Of a stretch of DNA of 64,000 nucleotides, positions 44,720 through 53,884 are shown in pieces. Location: NCBI GenBank assembly GCA_029062165.1, contig JAIDQQ010000023.1, forward strand, positions 276,468 to 340,467. Reading direction: 5' to 3'. Origin of the DNA: Ruminococcus sp. (GTDB lineage: Bacteria > Bacillota > Clostridia > Oscillospirales > Ruminococcaceae). Under the pieces are notes generated by a model that worked only from the letters and a program-made list of their open reading frames with translations, was not told the origin of the DNA and did not search any database. Numbering within the stretch: position 1 is the first letter of the stretch; every line of letters begins with the position of its first letter. A program made the position numbers and the translations under genes.

Positions 44720-45922
44720 TTACTCCATATCTATCATAATTTTTGCCCTGTAATCCTTCTGGGCGGAAGTCACCGTTTCAAGTGAAAGACCGTACACATC
44801 TGAAGCACGCATTTCAACTTCTGCGAAACGTCCTGCTGTTTCGCTTATCCGTGAGAGTTTGGCTATAGATGCCGCATACGGTATAGTAGTTTTCCCCTTA
44901 GCCTGTGAAAGTATTTCCCGTCCCTTTTCATTGAATGCAAGTATTCTGCCATAAGGCGGAAGATAACGCATATCTTCCTGAGTTATTCCAAGAAGTATCG
45001 AAAGTATTATACGTCTTATGCGTGCCATAGTATAACGTTTTGTCTTTATCATAAAGAAGAGTTCGTCAAGAGAGCCGGACATTCTTGCACTGTATATTCT
45101 GTGTTCCAGTCCCTGACCTACATCATTTATCATAGCTATTTCCTCCGGTGTGGAAGTCCGGAGTTTATACAGTATAGTTCTTTCAAGTCTTTCGATTGAA
45201 GAAATACTGCCGTTCTGCATGGATTCAATAATAGCTTCTGTCCATATGGGTGGCATATAACGCCTTACAAGTCGCATACTGTTTTCGTTTACTATACGGC
45301 TTCTTATATCTGACGCACTTGTTATATTTCCCGATATAGCCGTACCGTCGTGTGCCGTTCCGATTCTTTTTACAGTAAATGCTTTCATTTTCGACGAAAA
45401 TCGCACCATAGCGTTGAGATACTCTATAGCGAGCAGGTTATTCGGTTCGGCTATTATTGAAGCTGATTTAGGGTCAATGCCGTTAAGTATGGAACTTATA
45501 GCCTTAGGATAAGTATAACCCTTTTCCATTATATTTATTATCTCGTCATGATGTGACATTGCTACGGATTGCAGACTTTTCATGGCAACGCATAACTGAA
45601 CTATGTTACCGCATTCGCTACCGAATGACAATTCATTGACTACCCCAAGCGATTCAAGCAACCATACAGCACCCGCCGCAAAATTTTCGGCAGAAGAAAG
45701 ACAATACTGTACAGGCAATTCTATAACCAAATCGACGCCGGAACGTACTGCCAGTTTGGCTCTTTCGAGTTTGTCCATAATGGCAACGTCACCACGCTGT
45801 ACAAAATTTCCGCTCATTACGGCAACTATATGTGTAGCCCCTTTTTTACGTGTTTCACGTATATGATGTAAGTGTCCGTTATGGAACGGATTGTACTCGC
45901 ATATAATACCACTGATTTTCAT
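44720..45922 (-). CDS. tmcAL: tRNA(Met) cytidine acetate ligase
   Basis: TmcAL activates acetate with ATP and acetylates C34 of elongator tRNA-Met. The ATG at 45920-45922 (AGAGGTAG upstream) gives 400 residues and the expected N-terminus GIICEYNPFHNGHLHHI, the HxGH nucleotidyltransferase motif. VMSGNFVQRGD, IELPVQYCLSSAENFA, FGSECG and SDIRSRI follow in family order. It is the first of six minus-strand genes ending with rsmI, four of which modify RNA. Confidence 0.93.
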   Translation of the reverse strand: MKISGIICEYNPFHNGHLHHIRETRKKGATHIVAVMSGNFVQRGDVAIMDKLERAKLAVRSGVDLVIELPVQYCLSSAENFAAGAVWLLESLGVVNELSFGSECGNIVQLCVAMKSLQSVAMSHHDEIINIMEKGYTYPKAISSILNGIDPKSASIIAEPNNLLAIEYLNAMVRFSSKMKAFTVKRIGTAHDGTAISGNITSASDIRSRIVNENSMRLVRRYMPPIWTEAIIESMQNGSISSIERLERTILYKLRTSTPEEIAMINDVGQGLEHRIYSARMSGSLDELFFMIKTKRYTMARIRRIILSILLGITQEDMRYLPPYGRILAFNEKGREILSQAKGKTTIPYAASIAKLSRISETAGRFAEVEMRASDVYGLSLETVTSAQKDYRAKIMIDME

Positions 45923-45947
45923 TTTACTACCTCTTTTCAAAAATTTC

Positions 45948-46008
45948 AATGATTACAGATAAATTTTCATTTATTGTACATAATATTTTTTTATTTTCTG
46001 TAATCATT
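45948..46008. promoter_or_regulatory. Twelve-base inverted repeat between tmcAL and ackA
   Basis: Perfect arms AATGATTACAGA (45948-45959) and TCTGTAATCATT (45997-46008), 37 bases apart in an AT-rich region between divergent genes. It could be a paired operator or an RNA fold in the tmcAL leader. Confidence 0.5.
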
Positions 46009-46062
46009 TGTTTACTTTTTTCTTATTTTATAAAATTAACATAAAAAATTTTCCGAAACCCC

Positions 46063-46090
46063 TTGCATTTTACAGAAAAAAGTATATAAT
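46063..46090 (+). promoter_or_regulatory. Promoter of ackA
   Basis: TTGCAT (46063-46068) and TATAAT (46085-46090), spacer 16. Confidence 0.65.
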
Positions 46091-46128
46091 TATATATGCA
46101 TACATTAAATGAAAGGAATGTTATATTT

Positions 46129-47328
46129 ATGATTATCTTAGTTGTAAATGCCGGAAGTTCTTCATTGAAGTACCAGCTCATCAACATGGACGACGAAAGC
46201 GTTATCGCAAAGGGTAATTGCGACAGAATCGGTATTGATGGTCACATCTCACACAAGACCGGTGACGGCAGAGCTTTTGAGGCTGACTGCAATTTCCCCA
46301 CACATACGGAGGCTTTCATGAAACTCGTTGAGGCTCTCACTTCCGGAGATGCCAAAGTTATTGACAGTATGGACGAGATTTCCGCAGTAGGTCACAGAAT
46401 CGTTCAGGGTGCTGATGTTTTTGACAAGTCAGTACTCGTTACTGACGAAATCATTGACAAAATTGACGAACTCCGTGAACTCGCACCGGTACACAATCAC
46501 GCCCACGCACTCGCACTCCGTGCCTGCAAGAACGTTATCCCCGAAGGTGTTCCACAGGTTGCAGTATTCGATACCGCTTTCCACCAGACCATGCCCCCTA
46601 AGGCTTATATGTTCGGACTTCCGTATGATGACTATGCAAATCTTCATGTAAGAAAGTATGGTTTCCACGGAACATCACACCGTTTTGTATCTTCTGCACT
46701 CGCAGAGGCTATGGGAAAAGACATCAAAGACCTTAAAATTGTATCCTGTCACCTCGGTAACGGTTCTTCAATAACCGCTGTAGACGGCGGAAAATCCGTT
46801 GATACTTCAATGGGATTCACTCCTCTTGACGGCGTTGTAATGGGTACTCGCACAGGTTCTGTTGACCCATCCGCCGTAACATACGTTGCGGACAAGCACG
46901 GCTTCTCACCGGCTGAAATGAGTGACTACATGAATAAAAAATCAGGTTTCCTCGGAGTTTCCGGTGTCGGTTCTGATAACCGTGACATTACAAACGCTGC
47001 CGAACACGGTAACGACAGGGCAAAACTCGTTTCAGATATGCTTGTTTACGAGATAAAGAAGTATATCGGTTCATACGCTGCCGCCATGAACGGTCTTGAC
47101 GCTATACTCTTTACCGGCGGTATCGGCGAAAATGCTTACGACGTAAGGGCAAACGTATGCGAAAATATGGAATTTTTCGGCATAAAACTTGATAAATCCG
47201 CTAACGACGGTTTGAGAGGTCAGCTTAAGAAGATTTCCGCTGAAGACTCTAAAGTTGAAGTATGGGTTGTTCCGACTAATGAAGAACTCCTTATCGCAAG
47301 AGATACTCTCGCACTCATCTCTGAATAA
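46129..47328 (+). CDS. ackA: Acetate kinase
   Basis: Converts acetyl phosphate and ADP to acetate and ATP, the energy-yielding end of acetogenic fermentation. The ATG at 46129 (AAAGGAATG upstream) gives 399 residues; an upstream in-frame ATG at 46096 lacks a binding site. Motifs: LVVNAGSSSLKYQL, VGHRIVQG, AVFDTAFHQTMP, HGTSHRFV, SCHLGNGSSITA, GVVMGTRTGSVDP and FTGGIGENA. The phosphotransacetylase gene is not adjacent. It is monocistronic with a strong terminator. Confidence 0.97.
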   Translation: MIILVVNAGSSSLKYQLINMDDESVIAKGNCDRIGIDGHISHKTGDGRAFEADCNFPTHTEAFMKLVEALTSGDAKVIDSMDEISAVGHRIVQGADVFDKSVLVTDEIIDKIDELRELAPVHNHAHALALRACKNVIPEGVPQVAVFDTAFHQTMPPKAYMFGLPYDDYANLHVRKYGFHGTSHRFVSSALAEAMGKDIKDLKIVSCHLGNGSSITAVDGGKSVDTSMGFTPLDGVVMGTRTGSVDPSAVTYVADKHGFSPAEMSDYMNKKSGFLGVSGVGSDNRDITNAAEHGNDRAKLVSDMLVYEIKKYIGSYAAAMNGLDAILFTGGIGENAYDVRANVCENMEFFGIKLDKSANDGLRGQLKKISAEDSKVEVWVVPTNEELLIARDTLALISE

Positions 47329-47367
47329 TATTATACATTAATTGATTTCAGAAATCAATATTTTTTG

Positions 47368-47407
47368 AAAATACGCTTTCTTAATGGTTAAGAGAGCGTA
47401 TTTTTTT
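47368..47407 (+). terminator. Terminator of ackA
   Basis: Long stem AATACGCTxTCTTAA with TTAAGAxAGCGTATT, loop TGG, T-run at 47400-47407. Confidence 0.9.
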
Positions 47408-47479
47408 CACCTATATAACCTTATATTTTGTGCGTATATTACAAAAATTCCCATAAATACATAATTTATGTTTTTCTGC

Positions 47480-47508
47480 TTGACAAAATTTAATAAATGA
47501 TATATAAT
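47480..47508 (+). promoter_or_regulatory. Promoter of the HMA gene
   Basis: Perfect TTGACA (47480-47485) and TATAAT (47503-47508), spacer 17. Confidence 0.8.
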
Positions 47509-47546
47509 CATTATACTGTTATAATATCTTAAAAGGAGTGTTTTTT

Positions 47547-47804
47547 ATGTTCAGAACTATTGTAAAAATCGAAGGCATGATGTGCGGTATGTGCGAAAAG
47601 CACGTGAACAATGCCGTAAGCCGTGCATTTGTTACCGAAAATATCACATCTTCCCACAAAAAAGGCGAAACGGAAATAATTTCAGAATCAGTACCCGATG
47701 AGGCTTTACTGCGTGATGTAATCGAAAAGGAAGACTATAAAGTACTTTCCGTCACCAGTGAACCCTACGAAAAAAAGAAACACGGTCTTTTCAGTAAAAA
47801 GTAA
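47547..47804 (+). CDS. Heavy-metal-associated (HMA/CopZ-like) domain protein
   Basis: The ATG at 47547 (AAAAGGAGTG upstream) gives 85 residues. The metal site is GMMCGMC (10-16). The pattern IVKIEGMMCGMCEKHVNNAVSRAF, then GETEIISES and IEKEDYKVLSV, follows the ferredoxin-like HMA fold. A basic tail (KKKHGLFSKK) follows. Such proteins carry Cu(I) or other soft metals to P1B ATPases. No copA or csoR is adjacent; the P-type ATPase at 49318 is of another class. Confidence 0.85.
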   Translation: MFRTIVKIEGMMCGMCEKHVNNAVSRAFVTENITSSHKKGETEIISESVPDEALLRDVIEKEDYKVLSVTSEPYEKKKHGLFSKK

Positions 47805-47818
47805 TAAGTCCGTTTTTT

Positions 47819-47851
47819 CTGCTGTATTCTGTGAGTACAGCAGTTTTTTTT
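47819..47851 (+). terminator. Terminator after the HMA gene
   Basis: CTGCTGTA (47819-47826) with TACAGCAG (47836-47843), T-run of eight. I see no separate promoter before the MATE gene at 47878, so read-through may feed it. Confidence 0.85.
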
Positions 47852-47877
47852 ATTTCTAAGAAAGGATTTACATAACA

Positions 47878-49227
47878 ATGAAAATTCAGATTTCAGAACA
47901 TTTTACTACTAAAAAACTTCTGACATTTTGTCTGCCGTCGATAATAATGATGGTTTTCACGTCAGTGTACGGCGTTGTGGACGGTCTTTTTGTATCGAAC
48001 TATGCAGGCGATACGGCTTTTGCGAGTGTCAATTTCATAATGCCGTTGCTTATGGCGTTCGGTTCGTTGGGATTCATGTTCGGTACCGGCGGAAGTGCTA
48101 TAGTTGCGAAAACTTTCGGCGAGGGTAAAAAAGAACTCGCCAACCAGTATTTTACTATGATAGTATCCGCAAACATTATAACCGGCGTTATACTTTCGGT
48201 TATCGGATTCATTTTACTTAAACCGGTGGCGATTCTTATGGGAGCGTCGGCGGAAATGCTTGATTACTGTCTGAAATACGGCAGAATCCTGATATGTGCA
48301 GTACCGTTTTTCATGTTACAGAATGTATTCCAGAGTTTCTTCATTACCGCCGGTAAACCTGATACTGGTCTGAAAATATCCATACTTTCCGGTGTGACCA
48401 ACATGGTTTTTGACTTCCTGTTTATAGGGGGATTCCGGTGGGGTGTCACCGGAGCAGGATTAGCTACCGCCTTATGTCAGATAGTAGGGGCAGTCATACC
48501 GCTTTTCTACTTCGCACGGAAAAATACAAGTCTGCTCCGTTTTGTAAAGTTTAAATTCAACAAGACAGTTATTTTCCGGACGTGTACTAATGGCTCTTCC
48601 GAACTTATGACTAATATTTCAATGTCGCTTGTCAATATGCTTTATAATGGTCAGCTTATGAAGTACGCAGAAAAAGCCGGTCTGGACGGCAAAGACGGTG
48701 TTTCCGCATACGGTGTTATTATGTACGTAAGTTTCATATTTGTATCTATTTTTATCGGTCTTTCAATAGGTTCAGCACCTGTTGTAAGCTATAACTACGG
48801 TGCGAAAAATTCCGCTGAACTCAAAAATATATTCCGTAAGTGTCTCGTGATTATCTCGTGTATAGCGGTTGCAATGGTCATACTTTCACAGGCTATTGCT
48901 ACTCCTCTTGCGAAAATATTCGTAGGCTACAAACCGGAGTTATTTAATCTTACTGTACACGCTTTCCGGATATATGCTATATCATTCCTGCTTGCCGGAT
49001 TCAATATATACGGTTCTTCGTTCTTTACCGCACTTAATAACGGTTTTGTATCGGCTATGATTTCATTTTTACGTACTCTTCTTTTTCAGGTAGTAATGGT
49101 TATGCTTATTCCGCTTGTATTCGGTCTTGATGGCATATGGTCATCTATCATTCTTGCGGAACTCCTTGCACTTTTCGTTACGGTTTTCTTTATTTTCAGT
49201 AACAGAAAAAAATACGGCTATATGTAA
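47878..49227 (+). CDS. MATE-family efflux transporter (MepA-like)
   Basis: A 449-residue membrane protein with twelve hydrophobic segments in two homologous halves. The opening SEHFTTKKLLTFCLPSIIMMVFTSVYGVVDGLFVSNYAG and GFMFGTGGSAIVAKTFGEGKKE are typical of MepA-type Gram-positive MATE pumps, which export cationic drugs with Na+ or H+. Substrate unknown. AAGAAAGGA precedes the ATG. A second, less similar MATE gene lies at 59221. Confidence 0.92.
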   Translation: MKIQISEHFTTKKLLTFCLPSIIMMVFTSVYGVVDGLFVSNYAGDTAFASVNFIMPLLMAFGSLGFMFGTGGSAIVAKTFGEGKKELANQYFTMIVSANIITGVILSVIGFILLKPVAILMGASAEMLDYCLKYGRILICAVPFFMLQNVFQSFFITAGKPDTGLKISILSGVTNMVFDFLFIGGFRWGVTGAGLATALCQIVGAVIPLFYFARKNTSLLRFVKFKFNKTVIFRTCTNGSSELMTNISMSLVNMLYNGQLMKYAEKAGLDGKDGVSAYGVIMYVSFIFVSIFIGLSIGSAPVVSYNYGAKNSAELKNIFRKCLVIISCIAVAMVILSQAIATPLAKIFVGYKPELFNLTVHAFRIYAISFLLAGFNIYGSSFFTALNNGFVSAMISFLRTLLFQVVMVMLIPLVFGLDGIWSSIILAELLALFVTVFFIFSNRKKYGYM

Positions 49228-49258
49228 AAAATTTCATTTATTTATCACATACCTGTAA

Positions 49259-49287
49259 TTGAAAACGGAAAATATATATGATATAAT
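49259..49287 (+). promoter_or_regulatory. Promoter of the P-type ATPase gene
   Basis: TTGAAA (49259-49264) and TATAAT (49282-49287), spacer 17, TG before the -10. Confidence 0.75.
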
Positions 49288-49317
49288 GTTACTTATCACA
49301 GTGAAAGGTGTGTGTAC

Positions 49318-51732
49318 ATGAAAAGAAAAGACGAACAAATTATTGAAAAACCTGTGGCAGTCCGGATAAATCCGCCTGTCGATACCGGACTTTCTACAGG
49401 ACAGGTTGCACAGCGTATGGCTGACGGTTTCTATAACAAGCCGGTTGAATCTCCCTCAAAGACCATCAAGGAAATTATTTATGAAAATGTTTTCACATAT
49501 TTCAATTTCATATTTCTGATACTGGCGATTCTGCTTGCCGTGAATGGTTCTTACAGGGATATGACTTTCATGCCGATTATCATTGCCAATACTCTTATTG
49601 GTATCGTTCAGGAAATGCGGTCAAAAAAGACTCTCGACAAGCTGACCATGCTTAATGCTCCGGTTACTTCCGTAATCCGTGACGGTAAGGAATTTCAGGT
49701 AAAATCCAGTGAACTCGTTCTCGACGATATTGCAATTTTCAGAGCAGGTAATCAGATTAGTGCGGATGCGGTCATAATTGACGGAAGTGTTTCTGTAAAT
49801 GAATCGCTCCTGACCGGTGAGGCAGATGAGATAGTAAAATCCGCCGGTGATACTCTTATGTCGGGAAGTTTCGTAGTCTCCGGAGCGTGTCGGGCAAAAC
49901 TCGAAAATGTCGGCAGTGATTCATATATATCACAGCTTACTTTAAAAGCTAAAGTTTCACGCAAGGGCGAACAGTCTGAAATGATACGTTCCCTTAACCG
50001 CATACTTAAAATAGCCGGAATTATGATTATCCCGATAGGAATAATAATGTTCTATCAGCAGTATGCCCTGAATGACGTTCCCATGAAAGACAGTATACAA
50101 TCTATGGTTGCGGCGGTAATAGGCATGATTCCTGAGGGACTTTTTCTTATAGCGAGTACTACTCTTGCAATCAGTGCTATGAGACTTGCTATGCGTAAAG
50201 TACTCGTGCATGATATGAAATGCATTGAAACACTTGCCCGTGTAGATGTCCTGTGCGTTGATAAGACTGGTACTATAACGGAAAACAGAATGTCTGTCGC
50301 TGACGTGATACCGCTTACGAAAGACGTTTCTGACGGTGAACTTCACGGACTTTTAAGCGATTTTTCTTCCGCACAGGATTCCGATAACGAAACTATGGCT
50401 TCTCTTAAAAACTACTTCCATACGCCAGCCGGTAGAAATGTAACCGGAAGAACTGGTTTTTCCTCAAGATATAAGTACAGTAGCGTTACTTTTGAAAGTG
50501 GTTCGTATGTTCTCGGAGCTCCGGAATTTGTCATAAAGGAAATACTTCCACAACACCGGAAAATCATTGACGAAAACAGTAGAAAAGGTCATAGAGTGCT
50601 TGTTTTCGGACGTTATGGCGGTACTCCCGACGGTAAGGAACTCACAGCCGATTTCATACCGGTATGCTTTATCCTGATTTCCAATCCCATACGTGAAAAC
50701 GCTCCGGAAACGTTTAAATTCTTTGCGGAACAGGGTGTTGAAATAAAAGTAATATCCGGTGATAATCCTGTTACCGTCTCGGAAGTCGCCAGATGTGCCG
50801 GAATCGCAAACGCTGAAAATTACGTCGACGCTTCTACGCTTACAAACGATACCGCTATTTACAACGCCGTACAGCAGTATACGGTTTTCGGACGTGTAAC
50901 GCCTGACCAGAAAAGAAAATTTGTCAAGGCACTCAAATTACAGGGGCGTACAGTCGCTATGACAGGCGACGGCGTCAATGATGTACTCGCCCTGAAAGAT
51001 GCCGACTGTTCTGTAGCTATGGCTTCCGGAAGTGAGGCGGCGGCACAGGTCTCACAACTCGTACTTCTTGAATCCGATTTCGCTAAAATGCCTGATGTAG
51101 TCATGGAGGGCAGACGTGTTGTAAACAATCTTGAACGCTCCGGAAGTCTTTTCCTTGTGAAAAATATCTTTTCGCTTATAATGTCGATACTTACGTTATG
51201 TTTCGGGATAGCCTATCCGCTGAAACCGTCACAGATTTCACTGATAAGTCTTTTTACGATAGGGCTTCCGGCGTTTGTACTGTCGCAGATGCCTAATGAA
51301 GATATTATACGTGGAAAATTCATGACTAACATTTTACTGAAAGCGTGTCCGGCAGGCATAACCGATACTATCATAGTAGCGGCTATGGTATTTTTCGGGA
51401 ACTCCTATAACGTCAATCAGGTGGATATTACGACGGCTTCGACTATACTTCTATGTGTGGTAGGACTTATGATACTGTTTGAAATAAGCCGTCCAATGAA
51501 CGTATATAAAATATCACTGTGGGTTTTATGTCTTATCGGACTTGTTTTCTGTATGATTTTTTTAAGCGACTTCTTCGGTATCAAGGGAATGTCCACAAAA
51601 GCTATACTTCTTTGTGTGAACTTCTCCATTATAGCAGAACCGTTTATGCGGTATCTGACCTTGCTTTTCAATAAGATTAAGGAACTTTTTACAAAAAATT
51701 ACGACGAAACAAAAAAAGAAATTGAACTCTGA
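49318..51732 (+). CDS. P-type cation ATPase, CtpE-like
   Basis: The 804-residue pump carries the actuator motif as LLTGEADE (TGEA, not TGES), the phosphorylated Asp 315 in CVDKTGTITEN, the hinge MTGDGVNDVLALKDADCSVAM, and the M4 motif GMIPEGL. The TGEAD and PEGL combination is typical of CtpE-type ATPases, for which Ca2+ uptake is reported in mycobacteria and a cell-envelope role proposed. There is no N-terminal metal-binding domain and no CPC motif, so it is not a copper pump. The ATG at 49318 is preferred to GTG at 49312 on spacing from AAAGGTG. Confidence 0.88.
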   Translation: MKRKDEQIIEKPVAVRINPPVDTGLSTGQVAQRMADGFYNKPVESPSKTIKEIIYENVFTYFNFIFLILAILLAVNGSYRDMTFMPIIIANTLIGIVQEMRSKKTLDKLTMLNAPVTSVIRDGKEFQVKSSELVLDDIAIFRAGNQISADAVIIDGSVSVNESLLTGEADEIVKSAGDTLMSGSFVVSGACRAKLENVGSDSYISQLTLKAKVSRKGEQSEMIRSLNRILKIAGIMIIPIGIIMFYQQYALNDVPMKDSIQSMVAAVIGMIPEGLFLIASTTLAISAMRLAMRKVLVHDMKCIETLARVDVLCVDKTGTITENRMSVADVIPLTKDVSDGELHGLLSDFSSAQDSDNETMASLKNYFHTPAGRNVTGRTGFSSRYKYSSVTFESGSYVLGAPEFVIKEILPQHRKIIDENSRKGHRVLVFGRYGGTPDGKELTADFIPVCFILISNPIRENAPETFKFFAEQGVEIKVISGDNPVTVSEVARCAGIANAENYVDASTLTNDTAIYNAVQQYTVFGRVTPDQKRKFVKALKLQGRTVAMTGDGVNDVLALKDADCSVAMASGSEAAAQVSQLVLLESDFAKMPDVVMEGRRVVNNLERSGSLFLVKNIFSLIMSILTLCFGIAYPLKPSQISLISLFTIGLPAFVLSQMPNEDIIRGKFMTNILLKACPAGITDTIIVAAMVFFGNSYNVNQVDITTASTILLCVVGLMILFEISRPMNVYKISLWVLCLIGLVFCMIFLSDFFGIKGMSTKAILLCVNFSIIAEPFMRYLTLLFNKIKELFTKNYDETKKEIEL

Positions 51733-51752
51733 AAATTTAACACGCAAAATGC

Positions 51753-51784
51753 AAAAAAGAGACTTGTTTTAAGTCTCTTTTTTT
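51753..51784. terminator. Bidirectional terminator after the P-type ATPase
   Basis: AAAAAAGAGACTT (51753-51765) with AAGTCTCTTTTTT (51771-51783). It also contains the last codons of the convergent DUF1284 gene. Confidence 0.88.
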
Positions 51785-52128
51785 CCGCATATGTAAAACC
51801 ACTGACAGTCAACGCATACTTCGTGAAGTTTACCGGTACTTATTATTTTTTCATGAATGATTTCCTGTAAGTCGTTCCACCGGATTTTTCCGGATATTCC
51901 GCATATATCAAGAACTTTCATATCATATGAGGTTGCCTTTTCGTGACAGTCCGTACACGGACACTTACTGCATATTACGTCATGAACGGTTGTTATTTCT
52001 ATCAACGGATTTTTCTGTAGATTTTCTATAATACGGGTCATATTTTCGGTGAAGTTTGTACTGTAGCCTTTACCCTCAAAGAAGTTTATACATAAGGCGT
52101 GATGCGGTCTGATTTTATATTCTGACAT
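51769..52128 (-). CDS. DUF1284 Cys-rich protein
   Basis: A 119-residue protein with RPHHALCINFFEGKGYS and TENMTRIIE near the start, then CSKCPCTDCHEK and CVDCQWFYICGKK. These are the DUF1284 family features; the Cys pattern suggests an iron-sulfur cluster or zinc. It overlaps bioY by 14 bases and is thus co-transcribed with it. Fe-S synthesis enzymes use biotin pathways, but any link with biotin uptake is only positional. Confidence 0.85.
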   Translation of the reverse strand: MSEYKIRPHHALCINFFEGKGYSTNFTENMTRIIENLQKNPLIEITTVHDVICSKCPCTDCHEKATSYDMKVLDICGISGKIRWNDLQEIIHEKIISTGKLHEVCVDCQWFYICGKKET

Positions 52129-52660
52129 ATTTTTTTACCCTCGCTGAAATAATCAGTGCAAGTATCAGTTTAAGAGCGTCGAATGTTAAGTACGGTACTA
52201 CACAGGCACTAAGACTATATATAAACGTACTCTTTGTGACATACATAAACCATAGTGTACCGCACAGATAGCATACTGCCATACCGACAATAAGCGATAT
52301 GACCTGTACTATAAATTTTTTACCGATAAATTTTTCCGCACACCAGTACGTCAGGGCAAGGAATATGAATCCCCATATATAACCCCCTGAATACGACGTA
52401 AGGGCGGATATACCGGCACTGAATCCCGAAAATACAGGCATACCTACCGCACCCAGCAGGATATATACCAGTATCGAAAAAAAACCTTTTCTTCCGCCTA
52501 AGATACTCATGGTAGCGAATACCCCGAAAGTCTGTAACGTAAATGGAATAGTCGTCGGAATGGAAATCCATGAACATACTGCCAGTATCGCCGAAAACAT
52601 AGCTATAATAACTATTTCCCTTGTACTGAATCTGCTTTTTGATACAATATTTTCTGACAT
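52115..52660 (-). CDS. bioY: Biotin transporter S component
   Basis: A 181-residue membrane protein with about six helices. The family signatures are visible: IVIIAMFSAILAVCSWISIP, FTLQTFGVFATMSILGGRKG, YILLGAVGMPVFSGFSAG, YIWGFIFLAL and the C-terminal VPYLTFDALKLILALIIS. BioY binds biotin and either works alone or with an ECF energy-coupling module encoded elsewhere. AAAGGAG precedes the ATG. No BirA operator half-sites were recognised. Confidence 0.93.
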   Translation of the reverse strand: MSENIVSKSRFSTREIVIIAMFSAILAVCSWISIPTTIPFTLQTFGVFATMSILGGRKGFFSILVYILLGAVGMPVFSGFSAGISALTSYSGGYIWGFIFLALTYWCAEKFIGKKFIVQVISLIVGMAVCYLCGTLWFMYVTKSTFIYSLSACVVPYLTFDALKLILALIISARVKKYVRI

Positions 52661-52691
52661 AAAAACAACTCCTTTATTTTTTTATGAAAAT

Positions 52692-52720
52692 ATTATATCA
52701 CAGAAAATTTATATTGTCAA
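52692..52720 (-). promoter_or_regulatory. Promoter of bioY/DUF1284
   Basis: Perfect TTGACA (52715-52720) and TATAAT (52692-52697) on the minus strand, spacer 17. It begins 25 bases after the stop of the MocR-type gene. Confidence 0.8.
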
Positions 52721-52745
52721 CTGCTTTCTGAAATTAAGGTGACAT

Positions 52746-53828
52746 CTATTTTCCTGAAAATTTCCGGTGACGTATACGGTTAATATTACGTTCAAAATCT
52801 CCGCTGTTAATCCAGTCGGCAAGAAAATACTGCTCCAGTACCGGCACAGTACATGAATAGAATCCTGTTTTTTCGCTGTAAAGAGGGAGCAGGCATTCAG
52901 GAAGCAACATATATCCGGCACGGATTGAGGGGGCTATCGTCTTCGAGAACGTATTTATATATATTACTTTGCCGTCCGGACACATGGAAAATAGCGTTTC
53001 CGGAGCAGTTCCGGTGAGAATAAATTCGGAATCATAGTCGTCTTCGATTATATAAGCGTTTCTTATTTCCGCCCATTCTATGTATTTTTCCCGACGTTCA
53101 GCAGATGTTGTAATGTTACTTGGAAAACTGTTGAAAGGCGTCACGTGAAGTACGGAAGCATTTGTCCGTGTGAGTTCTTCCGGAAGTATTCCCTCATTAT
53201 CCATTTCAAGCATATCGCATACAGCACCGTTGGCAGTATAGACAGCCTTTATCTTCTCATACGACGGATTTTCAAGGGCTATGATACGTTCCCTGCCTAA
53301 CATCTGTATGCATATTCCGTACAGATATTCCGCTCCTGAACCTATTATAACCTGCTCCGGTCTGACGTTAATATTTCTGCTTCTCATGAGGTACAGACTT
53401 ATTGCCTCACGGAGTTCCGGACAGCCATTGTATTCTGATTTCATTAAGACCCTCTCGCCGTAATCGGACAGTACTTTTCGCATACGTCCGGCGAATGCTG
53501 AAAATGATATATCCGCCTGTACCGGTATATTTCCGGTATTTTTCACGGAAATTTTTCCGGTATTCACTCCCGACGGAAAACTTCTCTCCGGACTGTACGT
53601 AACATAATAACCGCTTCTTTCACGGGTTTCGCAGTAATCCTCATCACGTAGTACGGAATAGGCGTGTTCTATGGTGACTATACTTACACCACAGTCAAGG
53701 GCGAGGGAACGTTTTGACGGTAATTTTGTACCATACGGAAACGCTCCGGAAATTATTTTATTTTTAAGTGCATTGTAAATCTGTATATATATGGGTTCGG
53801 CACTGCTTGAATCAACCGGAATATTCAT
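52746..53828 (-). CDS. MocR/PdxR-type GntR regulator, C-terminally short
   Basis: The 360-residue protein has an N-terminal GntR winged helix (YIQIYNALKNKIISGAFPYGTKLPSKRSLA, VTIEHAYSVLRDEDY) and a fold type I aminotransferase-like domain with YNGCPELREAISLYL, GSGAEYLYGI, HVTPFNSFPS, IIEDDYDSEF and TFSKTIAPSIRAGY, which includes the PLP Lys. Normal members are about 450-480 residues; here the frame stops after INRIRHRKF, so the last roughly 90 residues of the small domain are missing. No continuation is visible in other frames. It may be non-functional or lack effector binding. Possible targets are vitamin B6 or biotin genes. Confidence 0.85.
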   Translation of the reverse strand: MNIPVDSSSAEPIYIQIYNALKNKIISGAFPYGTKLPSKRSLALDCGVSIVTIEHAYSVLRDEDYCETRERSGYYVTYSPERSFPSGVNTGKISVKNTGNIPVQADISFSAFAGRMRKVLSDYGERVLMKSEYNGCPELREAISLYLMRSRNINVRPEQVIIGSGAEYLYGICIQMLGRERIIALENPSYEKIKAVYTANGAVCDMLEMDNEGILPEELTRTNASVLHVTPFNSFPSNITTSAERREKYIEWAEIRNAYIIEDDYDSEFILTGTAPETLFSMCPDGKVIYINTFSKTIAPSIRAGYMLLPECLLPLYSEKTGFYSCTVPVLEQYFLADWINSGDFERNINRIRHRKFSGK

Positions 53829-53852
53829 TTAAAAATCACTCCTTACGGAATT

Positions 53853-53881
53853 ATTTTAACATATTCATGTAAATATGTCAA
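53853..53881 (-). promoter_or_regulatory. Promoter of the MocR-type gene
   Basis: TTGACA (53876-53881) and TAAAAT (53853-53858), spacer 17. AAGGAGTG lies before the start. Confidence 0.75.
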
Positions 53882-53884
53882 ATT

